In this document: positions 9,215-20,805 of the stretch, in pieces
Layout: every line of letters starts with the position of its first letter
How positions within the stretch are numbered: the stretch's first letter is position 1
Made by a program: the position numbers and the translations under genes
Notes under the pieces: generated by a model
The model's database searches: none
Seen by the model: only the letters and a program-made list of their open reading frames with translations
What the model was told of the DNA's origin: nothing
Origin: Pseudomonas shirazensis
Lineage (GTDB): Bacteria > Pseudomonadota > Gammaproteobacteria > Pseudomonadales > Pseudomonadaceae
Reading direction: 5' to 3'
DNA length: 64,000 bases
Assembly: GCF_014268785.2 (NCBI RefSeq)
Contig: NZ_JABWRD020000002.1
Span: 186,001-250,000, forward strand

Positions 9215-9242
9215 GAGAAAAACCGGCCTAAGCCGGTTTCTC
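9215..9242 (-). terminator. Terminator of guaBA
   Basis: AACCGGC/GCCGGTT hairpin followed, on the minus strand, by TTTTTCTC; it begins about 20 bp beyond the guaA stop. Confidence 0.75.
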
Positions 9243-9260
9243 AATCGCTGCGCTAGCAGA

Positions 9261-10838
9261 TCATTCCCACTCAATCGTCGCCGGCGGCTTGCTCGACACG
9301 TCATAAGTAACGCGCGAGATGCCCTCGATCTCGTTGATGATCCGGCCGCTGACCGTTTCCAGCAGCTCGTAAGGCAGGTGCGCCCAACGTGCGGTCATGA
9401 AGTCCACGGTCTCGACGGCGCGCAGGGCGACGACCCAGGCGTAGCGACGGCCGTCACCGACCACACCAACCGACTTGACCGGCTGGAACACTACGAAGGC
9501 CTGGCTGGTCTTGTGATACCAGTCGGCTTTGCGCAGTTCTTCGATGAAGATGTGGTCAGCACGACGGAGGATGTCGGCGTATTCCTTTTTCACTTCACCA
9601 AGGATGCGTACGCCCAGGCCCGGGCCTGGGAACGGGTGGCGGTAGACCATGTCGTACGGCAGGCCGAGTTCCAGGCCGAGTTTGCGCACTTCGTCCTTGA
9701 ACAGCTCACGCAGTGGCTCGACCAGCTTGAGGTTCATTTCCTCTGGCAGGCCGCCGACGTTGTGGTGCGACTTGATCACGTGGGCCTTGCCGCTCTTGGC
9801 GCCAGCCGATTCAATCACGTCGGGGTAGATGGTGCCTTGGGCGAGGAACTGGATGTTTTCCAGTTTGCTGGCTTCGGCATCGAATACGTCGATGAAGGTG
9901 CGGCCGATAATTTTGCGCTTTTTCTCCGGGTCGGCTTCGCCTTCCAGGTTGCCCAGGAACTGAGCTTCGGCGTTGGCGCGGATCACCTTGACGCCCATGT
10001 TCTCGGCGAACATGGCCATCACTTGCTCACCTTCGTGCAGGCGCAGCAGACCGTTGTCGACGAATACACAGGTCAACTGGTCGCCAATGGCGCGGTGCAG
10101 CAGCGCAGCAACCACCGACGAGTCGACGCCGCCGGACAGGCCGAGCAGAACGTTGGCAGTGCCGACCTGGGCGCGAACCTGAGCGATGGCATCTTCAACG
10201 ATGTTGGACGAGGTCCACAGCGCTTCGCAGCCGCAGATGTCGAGGATGAAGCGCGACAGGATGCGTCCGCCCTGCTTGGTGTGGGTCACTTCAGGGTGGA
10301 ACTGCACGCCGTAGTAGCCGCGGCTGTCGTCGAACATGCCGGCGATCGGGCAGCTTGGGGTGCTGGCCAGAACGTGGAAGTTCTCTGGCATGCGGGTGAC
10401 CTTGTCACCGTGGCTCATCCAGACATCGAGACCGAATACGCCGTCGGCGTCTACATGGTCTTCGATGCCGTCGAGCAGGCGGCTCTTGCCGACCACGTCA
10501 ACGCGGGCGTAGCCGAATTCGCGCAGCTCGGAGCCTTCAACCTTGCCGCCCATCTGCTCGGCCATGGTCTGCATGCCGTAGCAGATGCCCAGCACCGGTA
10601 CGTTGAGGTCGAACACCGCTTGCGGCGCACGTGGGCTGTTGGCTTCGTGGACCGACTCTGGGCCGCCAGCGAGGATGATGCCGCGCGGGTTGAATTCGCG
10701 GATCGCTTCATCGTCCATGTCGAACGGGTGCAGCTCGCAGTAGACACCGATCTCGCGCACGCGGCGGGCGATCAGCTGGGTGTACTGGGAACCGAAGTCG
10801 AGGATCAGGATGCGGTGAGCGTGAATGTCGAGGGCCAT
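9261..10838 (-). CDS. guaA: GMP synthase (glutamine-hydrolysing)
   Basis: Converts XMP to GMP using glutamine and ATP, the last step of GMP synthesis, in the cytosol. It is 525 aa, the standard length. The N-terminal class I amidotransferase has C86 in GICYG and the His/Glu pair in FHPEVTH. The ATP-pyrophosphatase domain has the P-loop GLSGGVDSS. The C-terminal dimerisation domain ends in KPPATIEWE. It follows guaB by 78 bp on the same strand and is probably co-transcribed, with a hairpin between the two. Confidence 0.98.
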   Translation of the reverse strand: MALDIHAHRILILDFGSQYTQLIARRVREIGVYCELHPFDMDDEAIREFNPRGIILAGGPESVHEANSPRAPQAVFDLNVPVLGICYGMQTMAEQMGGKVEGSELREFGYARVDVVGKSRLLDGIEDHVDADGVFGLDVWMSHGDKVTRMPENFHVLASTPSCPIAGMFDDSRGYYGVQFHPEVTHTKQGGRILSRFILDICGCEALWTSSNIVEDAIAQVRAQVGTANVLLGLSGGVDSSVVAALLHRAIGDQLTCVFVDNGLLRLHEGEQVMAMFAENMGVKVIRANAEAQFLGNLEGEADPEKKRKIIGRTFIDVFDAEASKLENIQFLAQGTIYPDVIESAGAKSGKAHVIKSHHNVGGLPEEMNLKLVEPLRELFKDEVRKLGLELGLPYDMVYRHPFPGPGLGVRILGEVKKEYADILRRADHIFIEELRKADWYHKTSQAFVVFQPVKSVGVVGDGRRYAWVVALRAVETVDFMTARWAHLPYELLETVSGRIINEIEGISRVTYDVSSKPPATIEWE

Positions 10839-10872
10839 GACTCAATCTCGTCAGTGGAAATCGGAAACAACA

Positions 10873-10894
10873 CGGGGCTGTCGTAACAGCCCCG
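10873..10894 (-). other. Intercistronic hairpin guaB-guaA
   Basis: CGGGGCTGT and ACAGCCCCG form a 9-bp perfect stem with a CGTA tetraloop and no U-run. It may tune guaA level or mRNA stability rather than end transcription. Confidence 0.5.
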
Positions 10895-10916
10895 CTTGCT
10901 AATGATGCTGGAAGCC

Positions 10917-13030
<2,114 letters not shown>

Positions 13031-13079
13031 GAACAAGGCAGGCCCGGGACTTCAATAATCGGCCAATTCTACCCCCTGT

Positions 13080-13835
13080 TCAGCTCGTCAGGTAGCGAAC
13101 AATCAAGGCCACACCGCTGGCCAGTACCAGCCAGGTCACCAGCCGCACGAAGGCTTCGCGGGAGAGTTTGAAGCTCAACCGACGGCCAATCCAGGTGCCC
13201 AGAAACATCACTGGCAGCAAGCACGCCGCCAGCAACAGCAGGCTTATGTCGGCATACACCCCGGCGATAACGAACAACGACAGGCGCACGATGGTGCTGC
13301 AGCTGATCAGCGCGCACTGCGTCGCGCGGGCCTCATCCTTGGAATCCAGCCGTGCATTCAGGTAGATCGCATAAAGGAAACCACCACTGCCGAACATGGC
13401 GCCGAACAGCCCGCCGACGGTTCCCATGGGCACCGCCCAGAGCGGGTTCAGACGTGTCGGCCGGGTTTTGATCGCCAGGCCATAAATGGCATAGGCGGTA
13501 ACAAACACGCCCATCAGCAGCAACAGCAGGTCTGATTTCAGCTGCAATAAAAACACCACGCCCAAAATGCAACCGATGGCCATGAACGGCAGCAGCCGCA
13601 GCAACTCGGCGCGGGCGACGTCCTTGCGCGAAGGCAGCAGGTTGCCAAACGCCGCGATGAAATCGAGCAGCACCAGCAGCGGCACCACCTTGGACAGCGG
13701 CATGAAATGAATCAACACCGGCGCTGCAATCAACGCCGTACCAAAGCCGGCAATGCCGAACACGATGTAAGCCGCGCTGACCGCGAGTAACACAGGAATC
13801 CAGTCAAGGCCGGTAAACGGCAATTGAGCGAGCAT
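13080..13835 (-). CDS. TauE/SafE-family membrane transporter
   Basis: A 251-aa inner-membrane protein with eight or so hydrophobic helices and the duplicated family signature (GIAGFGTALIAAP near residue 27, and GGLFGAMFGSGGFLYAIYL in the second half). Family members export sulfite, sulfoacetate or related organosulfur anions; the substrate here is not determined. The ATG at 13835 follows GGGAGGG by 6-7 nt. The longer reading to 14090 would overlap the divergent xseA start and is rejected. Confidence 0.85.
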   Translation of the reverse strand: MLAQLPFTGLDWIPVLLAVSAAYIVFGIAGFGTALIAAPVLIHFMPLSKVVPLLVLLDFIAAFGNLLPSRKDVARAELLRLLPFMAIGCILGVVFLLQLKSDLLLLLMGVFVTAYAIYGLAIKTRPTRLNPLWAVPMGTVGGLFGAMFGSGGFLYAIYLNARLDSKDEARATQCALISCSTIVRLSLFVIAGVYADISLLLLAACLLPVMFLGTWIGRRLSFKLSREAFVRLVTWLVLASGVALIVRYLTS

Positions 13836-13934
13836 GCAAGTCCCTCCCTGGGCAATGCGCAAAGGTAGCACTCCAGCGCATGCTCGGTGCAGAGGGCGAT
13901 GCACAAGCCGGCCTTGTCCTTTATGATGCCGAAC

Positions 13935-15314
13935 ATGATCAAAGACCCTTTCGAACGACTCGGCCTCGACCGCGAGGTCCTCACCGTCAGCCAACTCAAC
14001 GGCCGCGCTCGCGTGCTGCTCGAGGACGTGTTCCGCAACGTCTGGGTTGAAGGCGAGATTTCCAACCTGGCCCGGCCCGCCTCTGGCCACATCTACTTCA
14101 CCCTCAAGGACAGCGGCGCGCAGGTGCGCTGTGCGCTGTTCCGGCAGAACGCCACGCGCGTGCGTCAGGCACTGCGCGATGGCCTGGCAGTGCGGGTGCG
14201 CGGCAAGGTCTCGCTGTTCGAGGGGCGTGGCGACTATCAGCTGATCCTCGACACGGTCGAACCGGCTGGTGACGGCGCCCTGCGTCTGGCCTTCGAAGCG
14301 CTGAAAGAGAAACTCAGCGCCGAAGGCCTGTTCAGCACCGAGCGCAAGCAGCCACTACCGGCGCACCCACAACGCATCGGTATCATCACCTCGCCGACCG
14401 GCGCGGTGATCCGCGACATCATCAGCGTGTTTGGCCGGCGCGCGCCGCAGGTCGAGCTGAACCTGATCCCGACTGCCGTGCAGGGCCGCGAAGCGATCAA
14501 CCAGATCGTGCGCGCCCTGCGCCTGGCCGACAGTCGCGGCTTCGACGCCCTGATCCTGGCCCGTGGCGGCGGTTCTCTGGAAGACCTCTGGTGCTTCAAC
14601 GAAGAAGCGGTAGCACGAGCCATTGCCGCCTGCGTGACGCCCATCGTCAGTGCTGTAGGCCATGAAACCGACGTTTCGATCAGTGACTTCGTCGCCGACG
14701 TGCGTGCACCCACGCCATCTGCTGCCGCCGAGCTGCTGGCCCCGGACAGCAGCGGTTTGCAACTGCGCCTTGAGAGCCTGCAACGGCGGCTGTTGCTACG
14801 GATGCAGAATCGCCTGAGCCATGACCGCCTGCGCGTCGAAGGCCTGGCCCGCCGCCTGCGTCATCCCGGCGAACGCCTGCGCCAACAGGCGCAGCGTCTG
14901 GACGATCTGGACATGCGCCTGCGCCGCGCCTTTGCGCTGAACATGCGCGCACGCCAGGAGCGCGTCGGCCGCCTCGACACGCGCCTGGCCGCGCAGCATC
15001 CGGGGCGCATGCTGAAGTTACTCGGCCAGCGCCTGGACAGCCTCGCCGAGCGCCTGCCGCGGGCCATGCGCGAAACCCTCAAGGATCGCCGGCAACGCTT
15101 CCAGGCCCAGTTGCAGACCTTGCAGGTGGTCAGCCCGCTGGCGACCCTGGCGCGTGGCTACAGCATCCTCCTGGATGAGCGCGGCCAGGCCATTCGCAGC
15201 GCGGCGCAGACGCGTAACGGTCAACGCCTGACCGCTCGCCTCAACGAAGGCGAGCTGCAGGTGCGGGTCGAAGACAACCACCAGACTCCGGTCACCCTTT
15301 CGCTATTGGATTGA
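13935..15314 (+). CDS. xseA: Exodeoxyribonuclease VII large subunit
   Basis: The large subunit of exonuclease VII, which degrades single-stranded DNA in both directions together with XseB (not in this window). It is 459 aa: an N-terminal OB-fold (about 15-110, VEGEISNLARPASGHIYFTLKD), then the catalytic XseA domain with ARGGGS and ESAVGHETD-like motifs (SAVGHETDVSISDFVADVR), a long Arg-rich coiled coil (about 280-400) and the C-terminal ARGYSIL. The start at 13935 (MIKDPFERLG) is the usual one in pseudomonads; upstream in-frame ATGs at 13923 and 13926 cannot be excluded. Confidence 0.96.
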   Translation: MIKDPFERLGLDREVLTVSQLNGRARVLLEDVFRNVWVEGEISNLARPASGHIYFTLKDSGAQVRCALFRQNATRVRQALRDGLAVRVRGKVSLFEGRGDYQLILDTVEPAGDGALRLAFEALKEKLSAEGLFSTERKQPLPAHPQRIGIITSPTGAVIRDIISVFGRRAPQVELNLIPTAVQGREAINQIVRALRLADSRGFDALILARGGGSLEDLWCFNEEAVARAIAACVTPIVSAVGHETDVSISDFVADVRAPTPSAAAELLAPDSSGLQLRLESLQRRLLLRMQNRLSHDRLRVEGLARRLRHPGERLRQQAQRLDDLDMRLRRAFALNMRARQERVGRLDTRLAAQHPGRMLKLLGQRLDSLAERLPRAMRETLKDRRQRFQAQLQTLQVVSPLATLARGYSILLDERGQAIRSAAQTRNGQRLTARLNEGELQVRVEDNHQTPVTLSLLD

Positions 15315-15317
15315 CAC

Positions 15318-16145
15318 ATGCCCCGTTTGCTCGCCCCGCTGCTTGCTCTGTCCTTGCTGCTGCTGACCACTGCGGCCCAGGCCAGCTACATCACCCGCAC
15401 CCTCAACAAGCCAGTGCCGGGCGGCGTCGCCGTGGTTGACCTGGGCCCTGCTGCCAGTGCCCCACAGGCGCGCTTTGACGGCAAGCCGGTGCTGGTGGTC
15501 AAGGAGCAGGACAACTGGCTGGCGATCGTCGGCATCCCGCTGACACAGAAACCCGGCACTGCCTCCCTCAGCCAGGGCAACCGCAGCCTGCCGTTCACCG
15601 TCGGCAGCAAGAAGTACCCCGAGCAGCACATCACCCTGAAAAACAAGCGTCAGGTCAACCCAGACCCGGCCGACCTCAAGCGCATCGACCGCGAGCTGGC
15701 CGAGCAGATCAAGGCCTACCGCAGCTTCAGCCCGGCCCTGCCGAGCAACCTGATCCTCGACAAACCGGTCAACGGGCCGCTGTCGAGCAAGTTTGGCGTG
15801 CGCCGCTTCTTCAACGGCGAAGAGCGCAACCCGCACGCCGGGCTGGACTTCGCCGTTCCCGCCGGGACGCCGATCAAGACCCCGGCCAACGGTACGGTGA
15901 TCCTGATCGGTAATTACTTCTTCAATGGCCAGACCGTGTTCGTCGACCACGGCCAGGGCTTTATCAGCATGTTCTGCCACATGTCGAAAATCGATGTGAA
16001 AAATGGCCAGCAGCTGCGCCGTGGTGCCGTGGTTGGCCGGGTCGGCGCGACCGGTCGCGCCACCGGCCCGCACATGCACTGGAACGTCAGCCTGAACGAT
16101 GCGCGGGTCGATCCGGCGATTTTCATCGGGGCATTCCAACCCTGA
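15318..16145 (+). CDS. Secreted M23-family (LytM) metallopeptidase
   Basis: A 275-aa envelope protein: signal peptide to about residue 22 (AQA/SY), an N-terminal domain of the kind seen before LytM domains (15-130), and an M23 catalytic domain with HAGLDF (His and Asp zinc ligands) and HMHW (HxH), all zinc ligands present, so it should cut peptidoglycan cross-links. It starts 3 nt after the xseA stop and is probably translationally coupled with it, although the functions are unrelated. Confidence 0.92.
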   Translation: MPRLLAPLLALSLLLLTTAAQASYITRTLNKPVPGGVAVVDLGPAASAPQARFDGKPVLVVKEQDNWLAIVGIPLTQKPGTASLSQGNRSLPFTVGSKKYPEQHITLKNKRQVNPDPADLKRIDRELAEQIKAYRSFSPALPSNLILDKPVNGPLSSKFGVRRFFNGEERNPHAGLDFAVPAGTPIKTPANGTVILIGNYFFNGQTVFVDHGQGFISMFCHMSKIDVKNGQQLRRGAVVGRVGATGRATGPHMHWNVSLNDARVDPAIFIGAFQP

Positions 16146-16173
16146 GAGGTTCAACGCGGTGCTGTGCGTGGGC

Positions 16174-16300
16174 GTAGGAGCGGCCTTGTGTCACGCGAAA
16201 GGCCCGCAAAGCGGGCCCAGCAATCTTGCTGTGCTGCATAAGTCCTGGGGTCGCTTCGCGGCCCTTTCCGACCGGTCCGGCGCTCCGGCAAGGCCGCTCA
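16174..16300. repeat. Composite palindromic repeat, copy A
   Basis: Starts GTAGGAGCGGCCTTGTG, contains GGCCCGCAAAGCGGGCC, and ends CGGCAAGGCCGCT. The reverse complement of 43631-43755 matches it end to end with about ten substitutions and one 2-nt indel (my alignment by eye). It contains two nested palindromes and no coding capacity, as in REP/BIME elements of pseudomonads. Confidence 0.85.
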
Positions 16301-16485
16301 GAGGATGCGTTTCAAACGGGCGACCAGTTTGAGCGAGTTGCGTAATGGAAAAATACTGCGCAACAAATATGAAGCACTCAAGCAGTAACAGCCATAAAAT
16401 CTCGCTAGCAAGCACTTTTTAAGCATTTATCTCAATTTTTTTTCAAGGCTTGCCAACCCTCACAGCTGTGGTTAGGGTTGAAGCC

Positions 16486-16563
16486 ATGAAAACCTCTAGC
16501 ACCCTCATTTTGCTTCGCCAACACCGCAGCCTCTGCCTGGTCAGTGCCCGACTACCAGGGTGA
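16486..16563 (+). CDS. Candidate leucine-rich leader peptide of leuA
   Basis: A 25-codon reading frame between the repeat and leuA, starting ATG AAA ACC and ending TGA 76 bp before leuA. Six of 25 residues are Leu (TLILL, SLCLV), using CTC, TTG, CTT and CTA as well as CTG, although CTG strongly dominates in the neighbouring genes. Ile and Val also occur. An inverted repeat CAACCCT/AGGGTTG lies just before its start. Leucine-biosynthesis genes of enterobacteria are attenuated by such leaders (known); I see no clear U-tract terminator between this frame and leuA, so the mechanism, if real, could be translational. Confidence 0.5.
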   Translation: MKTSSTLILLRQHRSLCLVSARLPG

Positions 16564-16639
16564 ATCGCGTCGCCTCGCCTATTCATCTCGTTATCGTCCG
16601 GCAGGCCCGATCTCGGCCGCACCCAAAAGGATTATTCGC

Positions 16640-18313
16640 ATGACCATGCTCAAAGACCCGTCGAAGAAATATCGCGCCTTCCCCACCATCGATTTGCCCG
16701 ACCGCACCTGGCCGTCCAAGACCATCACCGAAGCGCCGATCTGGTGCAGCTCGGACCTGCGTGATGGCAACCAGTCGCTGATCGAGCCGATGGACGCGGA
16801 GAAGAAGCTGCGTTTCTGGAAGACGCTGGTGCAGGTTGGCGTGAAAGAAATCGAAGCGTCGTTCCCGTCTGCCTCGCAGACCGATTTCGACTTCGTGCGC
16901 ACCTTGATCGAAGGCGGCCACATCCCGGATGACACCACCATCCAGGTACTGACTCAGGCGCGCGAAGACCTGATCGCACGCACCTTCGAGTCGCTGCGTG
17001 GGGCGAAAAAGGCCATTGTCCATCTGTACAACGCGACCAGCCCGTCGTTCCGCCGCATTGTCTTCAACCAGGACAAGCAAGGCGTCAAGGACATCGCCGT
17101 GAATGCCGCCAAGTTGTTCGTCAAATACGCAGCGCAGCAGCCTGAGACGCACTGGACATTCGAGTACTCGCCAGAGACCTTCAGCGCCACCGAGCTTGAG
17201 TTCGCCAAGGAAGTCTGCGACGCCGTGACCGAGGTGTGGAACCCGACGCCTGAGCACAAGATCATCTTCAACCTGCCAGCTACCGTTGAAGTGGCCACGC
17301 CGAATATCTACGCCGACCAGATCGAGTGGTTCTGCCGCAACGTCAATCGCCGCGACAGCGTGATCATCAGCCTGCACTGCCACAACGACCGTGGCACTGG
17401 CATTGCTGCCACCGAACTGGGCCTGATGGCCGGTGCCGACCGCGCCGAAGGCTGCCTGTTCGGCAACGGCGAGCGCACCGGCAACGTCGACCTGGTGACC
17501 CTGGCGCTGAACCTCTACACCCAGGGCATCGACCCACAGCTGGACTTCTCCGACATCGACGGCGTGCGCAAGGTCGTCGAGGAATGCAACCAGCTGCCAG
17601 TGCATCCGCGGCACCCGTACGTCGGCGACCTGGTTCACACTGCGTTCTCCGGCTCGCACCAGGACGCTATTCGCAAAGGCTTCAGCAAGCAGCAGGAAGG
17701 CGAGCTGTGGGAAGTGCCGTACTTGCCGATCGACCCGGCCGACATCGGCCGCAGCTACGAAGCGGTGATCCGCGTCAACAGCCAGTCGGGCAAAGGCGGC
17801 ATCACCTACTTGCTTGAACAGGAATACGGCATCAGCCTGCCGCGCCGCATGCAGATCGAGTTCAGCCAGGTCGTACAGGGTGAAACCGACCGCCTGGGCC
17901 TGGAAATGACCGCCCAGCAGATCTACAAGCTGCTGCACAAGGAATACCTCCAGGCCAACGCCCCGTACGCGCTGGTCAGCCACCGCCTGCAGGAAGAGAA
18001 CGGCAGCAGCAAGGTCGAAGTGGAGGTAGCCGGTGAAGGCGAAACCAACCTGCACTGGCACGGCAAGGGCAACGGCGCGCTGGAAGCGCTGGCTGCCTGC
18101 ATCCCGGTCGCGGTGGAAATCATGGACTACAACGAGCACGCCATCGGTGCCGGCACCAATGCCAAGGCGGCCGCCTACATCGAGCTGCGCGTTGCCGGTG
18201 GCCGCCCGGTGCATGGTGTAGGTATCGATGAAAACATCACTACTGCAAGCTTCAAGGCGCTGTTCAGTGCCCTGAACCGTTCGCTGAGTCAGGAAGAGGC
18301 CAAGGCGGCATAA
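16640..18313 (+). CDS. leuA: 2-isopropylmalate synthase
   Basis: Condenses acetyl-CoA with 2-oxoisovalerate, the first committed step of leucine synthesis. It is 557 aa and belongs to the longer (LeuA type 2) class. The HMGL-like TIM barrel spans about 30-320 with [11 protein letters not shown] at the substrate/metal site and HCHNDRGTG (metal-binding His). A linker and the C-terminal leucine-binding regulatory domain (about 440-550) follow. AAAGG precedes the ATG at 16640. The frame is open to 16544 but the extension overlaps the leader region. End-product inhibition by leucine through the C-domain is expected. Confidence 0.97.
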   Translation: MTMLKDPSKKYRAFPTIDLPDRTWPSKTITEAPIWCSSDLRDGNQSLIEPMDAEKKLRFWKTLVQVGVKEIEASFPSASQTDFDFVRTLIEGGHIPDDTTIQVLTQAREDLIARTFESLRGAKKAIVHLYNATSPSFRRIVFNQDKQGVKDIAVNAAKLFVKYAAQQPETHWTFEYSPETFSATELEFAKEVCDAVTEVWNPTPEHKIIFNLPATVEVATPNIYADQIEWFCRNVNRRDSVIISLHCHNDRGTGIAATELGLMAGADRAEGCLFGNGERTGNVDLVTLALNLYTQGIDPQLDFSDIDGVRKVVEECNQLPVHPRHPYVGDLVHTAFSGSHQDAIRKGFSKQQEGELWEVPYLPIDPADIGRSYEAVIRVNSQSGKGGITYLLEQEYGISLPRRMQIEFSQVVQGETDRLGLEMTAQQIYKLLHKEYLQANAPYALVSHRLQEENGSSKVEVEVAGEGETNLHWHGKGNGALEALAACIPVAVEIMDYNEHAIGAGTNAKAAAYIELRVAGGRPVHGVGIDENITTASFKALFSALNRSLSQEEAKAA

Positions 18314-18334
18314 AACACCGTCGGGTTACAGAGA

Positions 18335-18362
18335 AACCGCATCCTAGGATGCGGTTTTTTTT
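18335..18362 (+). terminator. leuA terminator
   Basis: AACCGCATCC/TAGGATGCGGTT palindrome followed by eight Ts, 21 bp after the leuA stop. Confidence 0.92.
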
Positions 18363-18384
18363 GGCCAGCAGTTCAGCGCCGTCC

Positions 18385-18498
18385 GTAGGAGCGGCCTTGT
18401 GTCGCGAAAGGGGTGCGAAGCGCCCCAACATTTCAGCTTCGCCCCGGACATCGCCGGGCCCGCTTTGCGGGCCTTTCGCGACACAAGGCCGCTCCTAC
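18385..18498. repeat. Palindromic repeat with 27-bp perfect terminal arms
   Basis: GTAGGAGCGGCCTTGTG...GAAAGG at 18385-18411 returns as an exact 27-bp inverted copy at the right end (to 18498). Its arms share the sequence of the 16174 and 43631 elements, but the interior differs (GGTGCGAAGCGCCCC and GGGCCCGCTTTGCGGGCC). Two REP units facing each other (a BIME) is the simplest reading. Confidence 0.85.
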
Positions 18499-18766
18499 AG
18501 GGATGCGCGTATGGCGAAAGCAAAGTTTGATGATCGAACCAATTATTTTTTATGTAGCAATTAATTGATCATGCACTGACATGGCTCAACACTTTGTTTA
18601 TTGCACTAACGTTGGGCAGCAAATTCTCCGACGAAATACGTCGCTTATTACCTTCGTTTTATTTGATTAAACATTTAACATAGTGGCTGCGTGCCACCAA
18701 TGACAACAACAGCTTCGGCACTCGCCATAGTTAATTCTGCTCACAAGGATATCGAGGCCAAAGCCA
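18499..18766. other. A/T-rich gene-free stretch before the NIT chemoreceptor
   Basis: About 270 bp markedly richer in A and T than its surroundings, with tracts such as CAATTATTTTTTATG and TTTTATTTGATTAAAC. It presumably holds the chemoreceptor promoter. I could not place a convincing sigma-28 or sigma-70 promoter, and I see no gene. Confidence 0.4.
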
Positions 18767-20725
18767 ATGTTGACCAACGCACCGCTACGCCAGAAACTGC
18801 TGCTGATATTGCTGTTCCCCCTGCTCGGCTTTCTAGTACTCGCCGGCCTGTTTCTGAACGACAACCTGCGCACCCTGCGGGACATGCAGGCCACCGTCAG
18901 CGCGAGCGGCACCGCCCAGTCGATCAGCCAGCTGGTTACCCGCCTGCAACGCGAGCGTGGCGCCAGCGGTGTGTTCATCGGTAGCCAGGGCAAGAACATG
19001 GGCGATCGCCTTGGTCAGTTTCGCCAGGACAGCAGCGCTGCACTGGAAACACTGCGCAACCTGCCGGAAAAATCCGCTGAGTTGAGCCAGACACTAAGCA
19101 GCCTCGAGCAACTTTCAGCGCTGCGTGGCCAGGTCGACGGTTTGAGCATCGACAGCACGCAATCGAGCCTGCGTTATACCGAACTTATTCAAAAGCTGAT
19201 CGGCTATACCCATTCATTGGAAAACCGCGTCACCGATACATTAGTGGTGCAAGCACTCAGCGCGCTCAATCAATTTATCGAACTCAAGGAGCGCGCGGGC
19301 CGTGAGCGCGTTATCCTCGGCCTGGCATTCAATCAGGATCACTTCGATGCGGCACTGTTATCGCGCTTTAGTCGTAACCTGGGTGAATTCACCGCTTATA
19401 GCGAAGGCTTTATGCGCAAGGCACCCGCCAGTGTACTGAGCCAATACCAGAACGTTCTTCAGAGTCCAGCGGCGCTGGAAGTGGCAAAACTGCACAAGCT
19501 CGGTTTCGACGTGCCATTGGGTCAGCCCCTGAATACCAAGCCTGAAGCCTGGTTCGAGCTGGCGACCCAACGCATCGACCAAATGAGCGACGTCGAAACC
19601 AGCCTGGCGCAGACCGTCGGCCAACTTGCCGAGCAGGCCCGCAGCGGCGCCGCCCGCGCGCTCTGGCTGACCGCTATCGGTGCAGCGCTGGCGCTGCTCT
19701 GCGTGGCTCTGCTGGCATCGCTGATCATCCGCAGCATGGGCCGGGCGGTGCATGACATCAACGCTACCCTGAATGCCCTGGCCGGTCGCGATCTGACCGC
19801 ACGCACCCACTATCGCAGCCAGGACGAATTTGGCCAGATCGCCGCCAACCTCAACCGCATGGCCCAGGAGATCACCGAGATCGTCCAGGAGATCGGCAGC
19901 GCGACTGCTCAGGTGGCCACGGCTGCCGAAGAGTCGTCGACCGTCACCCTGCAAACCAGCCGCAGCGTCGAACAGCAACGCCAGAGCACCGAACTGGTCG
20001 CCACCGCGATCAATGAAATGAGCGCCACCGTACGCGACGTGGCCCAGAGCACCAGCGATGCAGCCAACCTCTCCCAGCAGATCCATGGCAGCACCGTGGT
20101 GGGCCGCGAGGAGATCGAAACCACCATCATGCTGATCCGCGAGTTGTCCAGCCAGGCCCAGCAGACCGCCACCATCATCGATGAGCTTAAGGACGAGAGC
20201 GATGCCATCACCTCGGTGCTGGACGTGATTCGCGGTATCGCCGAGCAAACCAACCTGCTCGCCCTCAACGCCGCTATCGAGGCCGCCCGCGCCGGCGACC
20301 ATGGCCGTGGCTTTGCTGTCGTCGCCTCGGAAGTGCGCACGCTGGCTCAGCGCACTCAGGAGTCGACCGGCAATATCCAGCAGATGATCAGCAATCTGCA
20401 GGCAGGCTCGGACCGCGCCAACGCCTCGATGCTGGAGACCCTGGGCAAGGCGCAGTCAGGCGCCGAACGTATCGGTCGGGCCGGCGAATTGCTCGGCAAT
20501 ATTGCCGAAGGCGTAGCCACCATCAACGACCGCACTATCCAGATCGCCTCGGCCGCTGAAGAGCAGAGTGCGGTCTCGGAAGACATCAGCCGCAACGTCA
20601 ACGAGATCAACGACCTGGTTATCCAGGTCAGCGCCGGCGCCCAGCAGACCGCCGTCACCAGCCAGGAACTGGCGCGCCTGGCCGAGCATCAGCAGCAACT
20701 GGTCAGCCGCTTCCGCCTGGCCTGA
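18767..20725 (+). CDS. Chemoreceptor with NIT (nitrate/nitrite-type) sensor domain
   Basis: A 652-aa inner-membrane chemoreceptor. TM1 is about residues 10-30. A periplasmic NIT domain spans about 45-285 with the family core RLQRERGASGVFIGSQG (59-75) and a second helix pair FIELKERAGRERV. TM2 is about 305-325, followed by HAMP and the signalling domain with GIAEQTNLLALNAAIEAAR. NIT domains are named for nitrate/nitrite sensing; the ligand here is not proven. It has GAGG 9 nt before the ATG. It stands alone between leuA and eda, with a repeat and an A/T-rich stretch at its 5' side, so it may be a later addition to this locus. Confidence 0.9.
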   Translation: MLTNAPLRQKLLLILLFPLLGFLVLAGLFLNDNLRTLRDMQATVSASGTAQSISQLVTRLQRERGASGVFIGSQGKNMGDRLGQFRQDSSAALETLRNLPEKSAELSQTLSSLEQLSALRGQVDGLSIDSTQSSLRYTELIQKLIGYTHSLENRVTDTLVVQALSALNQFIELKERAGRERVILGLAFNQDHFDAALLSRFSRNLGEFTAYSEGFMRKAPASVLSQYQNVLQSPAALEVAKLHKLGFDVPLGQPLNTKPEAWFELATQRIDQMSDVETSLAQTVGQLAEQARSGAARALWLTAIGAALALLCVALLASLIIRSMGRAVHDINATLNALAGRDLTARTHYRSQDEFGQIAANLNRMAQEITEIVQEIGSATAQVATAAEESSTVTLQTSRSVEQQRQSTELVATAINEMSATVRDVAQSTSDAANLSQQIHGSTVVGREEIETTIMLIRELSSQAQQTATIIDELKDESDAITSVLDVIRGIAEQTNLLALNAAIEAARAGDHGRGFAVVASEVRTLAQRTQESTGNIQQMISNLQAGSDRANASMLETLGKAQSGAERIGRAGELLGNIAEGVATINDRTIQIASAAEEQSAVSEDISRNVNEINDLVIQVSAGAQQTAVTSQELARLAEHQQQLVSRFRLA

Positions 20726-20748
20726 CTGCCAGCAGCTTTATCCAAGGC

Positions 20749-20776
20749 AAAAAAAGGGGCGCTGACCAAGCGCCCC
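20749..20776 (-). terminator. Terminator of the zwf-pgl-eda operon
   Basis: On the minus strand GGGGCGCT, a 5-nt loop, AGCGCCCC, then seven Ts; it begins about 30 bp after the eda stop. Confidence 0.92.
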
Positions 20777-20805
20777 ATAAGCCGTGCAGCACACAACGAA
20801 TTCAA

